From assembly GCF_052857255.1 (NCBI RefSeq), contig NC_135497.1, forward strand, positions 347,464,799-347,528,798: a stretch of 64,000 nucleotides of DNA, read 5' to 3'. Positions 58,176 to 64,000 of the stretch are shown one piece after another (position 1 is the first letter of the stretch; each line of letters begins with the position of its first letter). Both the position numbers and the translations under genes were made by a program. This DNA comes from Amblyomma americanum. Taxonomy: Eukaryota > Arthropoda > Arachnida > Ixodida > Ixodidae. The notes beneath the pieces were generated by a model that did not search any database, was not told the origin of the DNA, and saw only the letters and a program-made list of their open reading frames with translations.

Positions 58176-59455
58176 GTGAACAGTCCACGGCAGCCACACG
58201 GCGACCTTGAATTCCACGCACGAATTATCTTTTCGTCAAAACTCCGCGCTCTGTCCTTTTGGTTTCTTCCTCGTCCCTTGTCTTTTTTGCGCGATATCAA
58301 GATGCTTCATCTACGACTGTCTGATGTCCGACAGTTTGTTTCGCAGCACTGTTTCCCGATCATTGCCATCTCAGAATCACGTCTGCGTACTACTGTCCGT
58401 CCTTCAGGCTATACCGTTCTGAAATCGATCACAGGTGCTGACATCAGCAAAGTTCTTTTAGCTGTTAAGAAAGACGTCACCTTTATTCGACAACCCATAT
58501 TTGTCGACTCACGGAATAAATATGTTCCACCCACCGTCAAGGTCATGAACCTGTCCTTCACAGCGATCGTCAGGGGCATACCCCCGCGTGTCACCTTTGA
58601 CGTCGACCGCCTTCAGGATATCGCACGGAGTACCCCTCCGCCGCACATCATAACTGGAGATCTAAACGCACATTATCCTGCTTGGGGAGGCATCAGATAC
58701 AAAGCCAGACGACGAGAGTTATTTTATTTCACACAGCGCAACTATTTCACTTTCCTCAACAATGGCCAGGCAACTTTTTATTAAGGTACAAGATCCAGTG
58801 CCCTTTACATTTCGATCATTTCTAGTCATCTGTAGCCTTCAACAACGTGGAGTGTTGACATAGAATCTCATGGCCGCGATCATCTACCTACATACATAGA
58901 GGTTGGTGGTGTTTTCTTAAGTTCACAGCAGCGTGTTGTATGCTACACGTATTGGGAAGTTTTCGCTGACACAGCTAAAAAAGTGGACCTCTAAAACCTC
59001 AACTATGAAAGCGTCATCGCTGCTGTAGCACGTGCTAAAACGTCCAGGACTAAGGTTGCCACTCTATCAAAAGTGCACGCACATGCAAGTGCTGAATATG
59101 AGCGACTTCGACCAATTGGCCGCAAAGCAGAGAGACGAGTATGCAGAACAAATTATAGACAAGACATCAGGGTTTTTTGGCGCGCACAGAAACATGTTGA
59201 ACGTCATTTGGACCAGCTGGTAAGTCGGGAATGGCGATCTTTTTGTGCGAAGCTTGATCCCAGAAAGCCTCTTTCTAAGGTATGGAGCAATTAATGTACG
59301 CAGCCTCAGTTGTCTGCCCGCCCCACAAAATACTTTTCACTGCGTAGCTGTAAATGTAAATATTTCTTGTATCGATGCAGCGGAGGCTTTTTGTTCTAAG
59401 ACCACTGCTCGATTAACGGCCATAGCGGTGCCATTGCCTCTCCAACCCTATCGAA
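58176..59455 (+). pseudogene. LINE-H endonuclease and linker
   Basis: Endonuclease: HCFPIIAISESRLRT, PSGYTVLKS, AVKKDVTFI, VMNLSFTAIVRG and IITGDLNAHYPAWGG at about 58640, ending NGQATFY and a stop at 58784. Further pieces downstream: HASAEYERLRPIGRKAERRV, WRSFCAKLDPRKPLSKVW and NTFHCVAVNVNISCIDAAEA. These belong to the linker before RT in I-like elements. No RT is present. Confidence 0.78.
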
Positions 59456-59894
59456 AAATGTCATATGGATGCAGATGTGTCTCGTATGAATTTATATGTG
59501 TCTAGTATGTGGTCATACGACTTGATATGTGTCCTATAGGTGTTTCGTATGGGCTGGTATATGTCCCTAATATCCCTCGTATGGTCTTATATGTGTCCTT
59601 CGTATCCCTCGTATGGGCTGATATGTGTCCTTCGTATGCCTCGTATGGGCATATGTGTCCTTCGTATCCCTCGTATGGGCTGATATATGTCCTTCGTTTG
59701 CCTCGTATGATCATATGTGTCCCTCGGTTGCCTCTATGTGCTGATACGTGTCTATCGTATCAGTTGTTTGAGCCGAAATATGGATTTCGTATCACCCGAA
59801 TGGGCCGATGTGTCTTTCGTATCACTCATTTGAGCCAATATGCAGCTCTCGTGTCACTCATATGGGTGAACTGCGTCTCTCAGTCAGCTGATAT
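59456..59894 (+). repeat. Degenerate 30-32-bp minisatellite
   Basis: Units such as CCTCGTATGGGCTGATATGT + GTCCTTCGTATG (32) alternate with 30-base units. Best between 59575 and 59710, decaying outward. It resumes after the TRIM at 60655-60690 (ATATGTGTGTC, GGCTCGTATG). Confidence 0.85.
59891..59894. repeat. Target duplication of TRIM, left (ATAT)
   Basis: ATAT directly before the element, repeated at 60655-60658. Joining the flanks restores GCTGATATGTGTC, a normal minisatellite unit. Confidence 0.75.
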
Positions 59895-60027
59895 TGTCAC
59901 GGACTCGAAGACGACAAAGTTGGCAGTGGCGCGGCACGGAGCGCTCGCGCTAGGCCCACCGCCATTAAATCATTCCATCGCCATCTGTTATGTAGTACTG
60001 TCTTCACCTGCTTGCCGTCACGTAACA
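59895..60027 (+). repeat. TRIM 5' LTR (133 bp)
   Basis: Begins TGTCACGGACTCGAAGACG and ends GTCACGTAACA. It has a 23-24-base stretch (about 59994-60017) that is absent from the 3' copy. A primer-site-like TTTGGCGTGAGG follows. Confidence 0.8.
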
Positions 60028-60544
60028 TTTGGCGTGAGGTGCGGAGTTCATCCCCATCCTGGTCCTGGAGCTTCGGCGTCCTGCGTGTGCCGTGGTCGTC
60101 GGTCGTGTGTTCCTCCCCGCACCGCCCGGTTGTGCCCCAGCCCGCCAGACCAGAACCGCGACCATGTCGTTCACCCCAGCCCCGTCCCCGGCCCCGACCA
60201 GAAGACACGACAACTTGACGACGCCGCCGCTGCTCGAACCTATGACCCCACCGACCCTAGAAGCCGCCAACATATTCGAACACAGCCCCTGCCCATGCCG
60301 TTCGGTGTGATCATGGGCCTCGGCCGTCGGCTCAAGGTGACCTAGCTAGCTACGGCCCGGAAGCTTCCTGGACCAGCGCTCATCTGATCATCATCTGTTC
60401 ATCTCTTTCGTCGTGACGGCAAATCCTGCATCTTCTTCTCTTCTGTGTTCATCCGTCCTGTCACGCTCATCGTCACGCCCTGCGTTTCGTCTTCACTGCC
60501 GGTCTTTCAGTTCGTGCGATCGGGACGATCGCTCCCCCGGGTAG

Positions 60545-60654
60545 TGTAACGGACTCGAAGACGACTAAGTGGGCAGTGGCGCGGCACGGAGCTCTGGCGC
60601 TAGGCCCACCGCCATTAAATCATTCCATCGCCATCTGTTATCCATCACGTAACA
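60545..60654 (+). repeat. TRIM 3' LTR (110 bp)
   Basis: Begins TGTAACGGACTCGAAGACG and ends ATCACGTAACA. About six substitutions against the 5' copy over the shared 110 bases. Confidence 0.8.
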
Positions 60655-60690
60655 ATATGTGTGTCTTTTATAAGGCTCGTATGAAATTAA

Positions 60691-63098
60691 ATGAATAACA
60701 TTTCATCTTGTCTTTCACGCGGTGCACTTGAGCTCATAATTAGAGATCACAGGTGATCAAATTAGATCCCTCTAACGTGGTGGGATGTTAAATCCCGAGT
60801 ATAGTGCCATTTTACGCTGTATCAGCTTAGCACATGAATGGGCAAGCATATGGCATTCCAATACTGTCCTGTTTCAAAGCTACATCTCAGCTGAAGCGCA
60901 CACATTCAAAAAAAAAGTTAAGAACACTCTCAGGAAAAGTAAAATTAAGCCAAGGACACCATCTAAAACATCGTAGATAATAAGGCCACAAAACATTGGT
61001 CCATCGGATAAATGACTCAAGTAGCTTCCAATAATAAGGAAGTGAAAATACAGATACAAATATTTCCCATACATATATCCTAAGCTTGAGAGATGTGTTG
61101 AATAATTTGCCTCCTTGTCTATAACATGCTAATTACTGAAAGTGAAAGATATTATTATAAACAAAGCTTCAGATGTCTTTTTTCAGAGGTGTAATTCATT
61201 TTTTGATATCGTCCCCCACTTACACTGATGCCCTTGCGTCATCGATGCACTATTGTTTTTTACATGCCCTCAGAGAAGAATGAGGCTGATGGCTCCAACT
61301 GGACACTAAAGGTCTTCAAATGTTTCTTCAGCTACGGAATAGCCAGTAGCTACAATGCACTAGGTCAGAACTATTAATGGGTGATGCAGAATATCCCAAT
61401 ACAGCAGCTTATTCAACACGGCGGTATTGCAACCTAACTTGTCATGACAAGCATTTTCACGTTAAATAATGGATTTTTTAGGACAAACATTAAGAAAAAG
61501 TGCACAGTCCTTCAGCATACTCAAGTTCAAGAATGCCTGCAATAACCGTCTGCTTAATGTGACAATCATCACAAACAAATTCATTCACATGTGCCACGAG
61601 CTCAGATGCGAGATGCAGACAGTATGCATTCACTGCACTCCTCGTCTTTCACACTCAACACAGCTGGATCTTGCATGTACGTACAGTTTGTTCCCACCTT
61701 CAGACTGGAAACATAACATACCCATTACCATAAATTGGACTCATTCGATGGTGGATAATGATAGCGAGAACACCTTCTGCCATCCAAAATTTGGTTTCGA
61801 AAAACTGTTATAACCGTACACAGATGTATACTAACATTTTACTTGTGACTACTTCAATATCAGTGGTCCCATGTGCAAAATGAAAACATCATAAAAAGTG
61901 GGAACATCAAACTTTCTTTTCATTGTAACGTCTTTCCCTTTCATGAGGTAATAAATGTTTTAAAGACCAGGAGGTAAAAAATATACTGATCACCCCTCGT
62001 ATAAGCAGAATCCACCAATACCATCTGTTTAATGAAGCAACCCTACATATTACACAAAAACACTACATATATAATATATCATGGAACAAGAGTAAGAGTT
62101 TTGTACACAGACCACACGAACAACACAGCAGCAAGTGACATACAATATTAGTTACATTTCTCCATATTTACTATACTCAAATACAACTTAAGAATGAACT
62201 GGCAGATGCCTCTCAAAGGACCAGGCATTGTAATGAGCATGGAGGAGGAGGACACAACCAGCAGTGCATGCGAGTTTTGATGATGACGATGAGATGTGAG
62301 CTTGTTAACAGGCCAATGTGATCCATTACACGTCTGCGTATACAAGCCGAGCACATCGAGCACTGCTACAATGAGATTAGCAAAAATGAGAATGATAATA
62401 TCTCTAATGAGCTATTGTAGACGCCATGGCGGAGGGCTCCAGATTAACTTCAACTGCATATGCCCTGACAAAGCACAGCAAAGAGGCGTGTTTTCCACTT
62501 CACCTATATCAACATGTGGCTGCTCTCGCCTGGATTTGACTCAGCTTCCTTGGGCATAGACCACAATGTAGTGAATAACTGTCCATCCAAACAACTGTGA
62601 CGTGGCAACTAAAGAACTGAATATGGACAGGTAATGACAAAAAGAAAAGTGGGCCATATATGCCCTCTTCACTGTGTGAACATGTCACCCATCTGAAAAC
62701 AAACATAAAAGTAAAAAGACATCAAGTGTCACCTGCTGAAGAAATAAACAGTCTAAACACTAGTACACCTTCATTCACAGAAATGGAGCTACCTGTCACA
62801 AGGCAATGAGTGTGGTAGGCATGCAGCAACCCAATTATATAGTGTGCGCCATCCTGATTGGCTCAGGCTGTCGTACCTTCCATGCAAACAACTTGCGAAG
62901 TGAATTATAGAGAAGCATTTGCCACTTCATTCTTGAGTTGTATTCAACTATAGTTTACACAACACAGAAAAGAAAATACTGCTTCTCAAAGGGACACTAA
63001 GGACATGTCCACATAATTTCTGTTATAATTCTTAGTAAAAATATGTTGCATTTGCCCTTTCTAACCATTATGTTATTCTGTTAACCATTCTATTACTA
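60691..63098. other. Anonymous A/T-rich sequence
   Basis: No recognisable gene or element. An open frame at 61469-61813 (+, 114 residues) shows no family motif. Confidence 0.35.
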
Positions 63099-63733
63099 GG
63101 GCTGCCTACCCGTGTGTTTTTTTTCTTGCGGAAATGAAGGGTTTATTTGAGATATGTCAATAAAAGAATTCCAAAAGGTTCCTATAGTTAGACGAAAGCT
63201 ATATATTCGGAAAAAAACAATCCGTTATACACTGCGAACTGCCTTCAAAGATCTTGCCTGACCGAATGCTTCGTCCGACCGAACATCTCTCACGACACCT
63301 CGGACGTATTAAACTTGTTTACCAATAGACATCGGCTCTGCGACCAATATCAGATATACAATATGCGAGATATACCCACTCTAGTGGGACAAACACGCAT
63401 CTATAGGGCCGCCTACCCGTGTGTGTTTTTTTTTTCATTGCAGAAATGTAGGGTTTATTTCAGATATGTCAATAAAAGAATTCCAAAAAGTTCCTATAGT
63501 TCGACGAAAGCTATATATTCGGAAAAAAACAATCCGATATACACTGCGAACTGCCTTCAAAGATCTTTCCTGACCGAATGCTTCGTCGGATCAAACATCT
63601 CTCAGAACACCTCGGATGTTTCAAACTTGTTTACCAATAGACATCGGCTTTGTGACCAATGTCAGATATACAATATGCGAGATATACCCACTCCAGCGGG
63701 CCGATCAGGTATCTATAGGGCCGCCTACCCGAG
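63099..63733 (+). repeat. Tandem duplication, about 310-bp units (2 full + start of third)
   Basis: GGGC(T/C)GCCTACCCG occurs at 63099, 63406 and 63718. Units of 307 and 312 bases share long blocks such as GAAAGCTATATATTCGG and CAATATGCGAGATATACCCA, at roughly 93-95% identity by eye. Confidence 0.9.
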
Positions 63734-64000
63734 TTCAGGTTGGCTATATTCAAGAAGCACGGAACAGGGGGGTGGCAATGGGGAAGGTCGCCTCCCCCCA
63801 CATTTTTCAGGGGGGGAAGTGCCCCCCAATCTCCATTTGCTTCTACTTGGATCAGATTTCTGAACATTGAAACACATATTAGTTCTAGGACTCTTTTAAT
63901 TCAAAGCACAGTGGGGCTGCATGAGCTGCTTGGCTTAGTAGCCAGTTGTAATGCATTTGGTATATGAGTAACCTAAAGCGGTCATGTCCCTACAGAATTC
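63734..64000. other. Flank of tandem repeat with G/C-run inverted repeat
   Basis: GTCGCCTCCCCCCAC (63787-63801) and GGGGGGGAAGTG then CCCCCCAA (63811-63832) can fold. No coding sequence recognised. Confidence 0.4.

Larger units (their letters stand above)
56745..59455 (+). mobile_element. LINE-H, I-like LINE, 3'-truncated, sister of LINE-G
   Basis: ORF1 (gag-like) and most of the endonuclease plus linker are present. Similarity to a LINE ends near 59455 (DAAEAFCSKTTARL), before RT, where the minisatellite begins. The leader (GGATTTCTCATCGGTGCT) matches LINE-G at 33070. It abuts the gypsy LTR. Confidence 0.8.
59895..60654 (+). mobile_element. TRIM-like miniature LTR retrotransposon (760 bp)
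   Basis: Two direct terminal repeats, each starting TGT and ending ACA, enclose a 517-bp interior and are flanked by a 4-bp duplication. A short gag-like N-terminus (ATG at 60163, Pro-rich, PTLEAANIFEHS) is the only coding trace; no pol. Non-autonomous, presumably mobilised by a larger relative outside this window. Confidence 0.8.

Noticed and set aside
60040..60066. GVHPHPGP reading resembling a 2A motif
   Set aside because: It lacks the Asp/Glu-x pattern (D-x-E-x-N-P-G-P) and lies in the TRIM leader without a supporting ORF.
59509..60345. A 278-codon plus-strand open frame
   Set aside because: It is minisatellite read through into the TRIM LTR and leader; repetitive YVSFVSLVW-type translation from a repeat.
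1..64000. CRISPR array, prokaryotic operon or phage
   Set aside because: No regular short spaced repeats, no ribosome-binding-site spaced genes. All coding matches are eukaryotic retroelements.

Overview
This looks like a piece of a large, repeat-rich arthropod genome, most likely an ixodid (hard) tick. I infer this from tRNA-derived SINEs with a core I recognise from tick sequences, RNase H-bearing LINEs, CR1/Jockey-like LINEs, RTE-like LINEs, a GIY-YIG Penelope-like element, and the absence of compact prokaryotic gene order. I found no confident host gene, rRNA, tRNA gene or CRISPR array. Almost all recognisable coding sequence belongs to retroelements, most of them broken.

Layout. 1-3470: LINE-A (+), the 3' part of a CR1/Jockey-like element with an almost complete ORF2. 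3474-12435: LINE-B (+), an old CR1-like element, split at 7208/12000 by LINE-C (-, 7209-11994), a nearly full-length relative. LINE-C carries a 2A-like motif in ORF1 and 282-bp tandem promoter-like monomers at its 5' end. 12436-14138: anonymous. 14139-23800: a three-deep nest on the minus strand. An RNase H LINE (LINE-F) is interrupted by a CR1-like LINE (LINE-D, 14333-22332), which is interrupted by a 5'-inverted RNase H LINE (LINE-E, 15561-19911). Target-site duplications and rejoined reading frames support each step. 23.8-31.4 kb: mostly anonymous, with SINEs and an RTE 3' end. 31.4-32.9 kb: RTE-like RT fragment (+). 33.0-35.0 kb: I-like gag/endonuclease fragment (LINE-G). 35-39.2 kb: anonymous. 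39.2-40.3 kb: Penelope-like element containing a SINE. 40.8 and 47.3 kb: two copies of an unassigned repeat of about 0.4 kb. 48.8-51.1 kb: 5'-truncated copy (LINE-I) of the LINE-E family. 53.2-56.7 kb: decayed gypsy element (-). 56.7-59.5 kb: LINE-H, sister of LINE-G. 59.5-60.7 kb: minisatellite hosting a TRIM-like mini-LTR element with a 4-bp target duplication. 63.1-63.7 kb: tandem duplication of about 310 bp.

How the parts work together. The CR1-like family (LINE-B, C, D) makes an ORF1 protein with a hydrophobic N-terminus, a 2A-like motif, a coiled coil and an RRM-like RNA-binding region, and an ORF2 endonuclease/reverse transcriptase. Its promoters appear to sit in tandem 5' monomers, and its members share a 3'-terminal motif. 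LINE-E/F/I carry RT, RNase H and a C-terminal zinc knuckle. The SINEs presumably borrow LINE machinery. The most distinctive signals are the promoter monomers whose predicted start sites coincide with the 5' ends of the integrated copies, the 2A-like motifs, the layered insertions and the TRIM.
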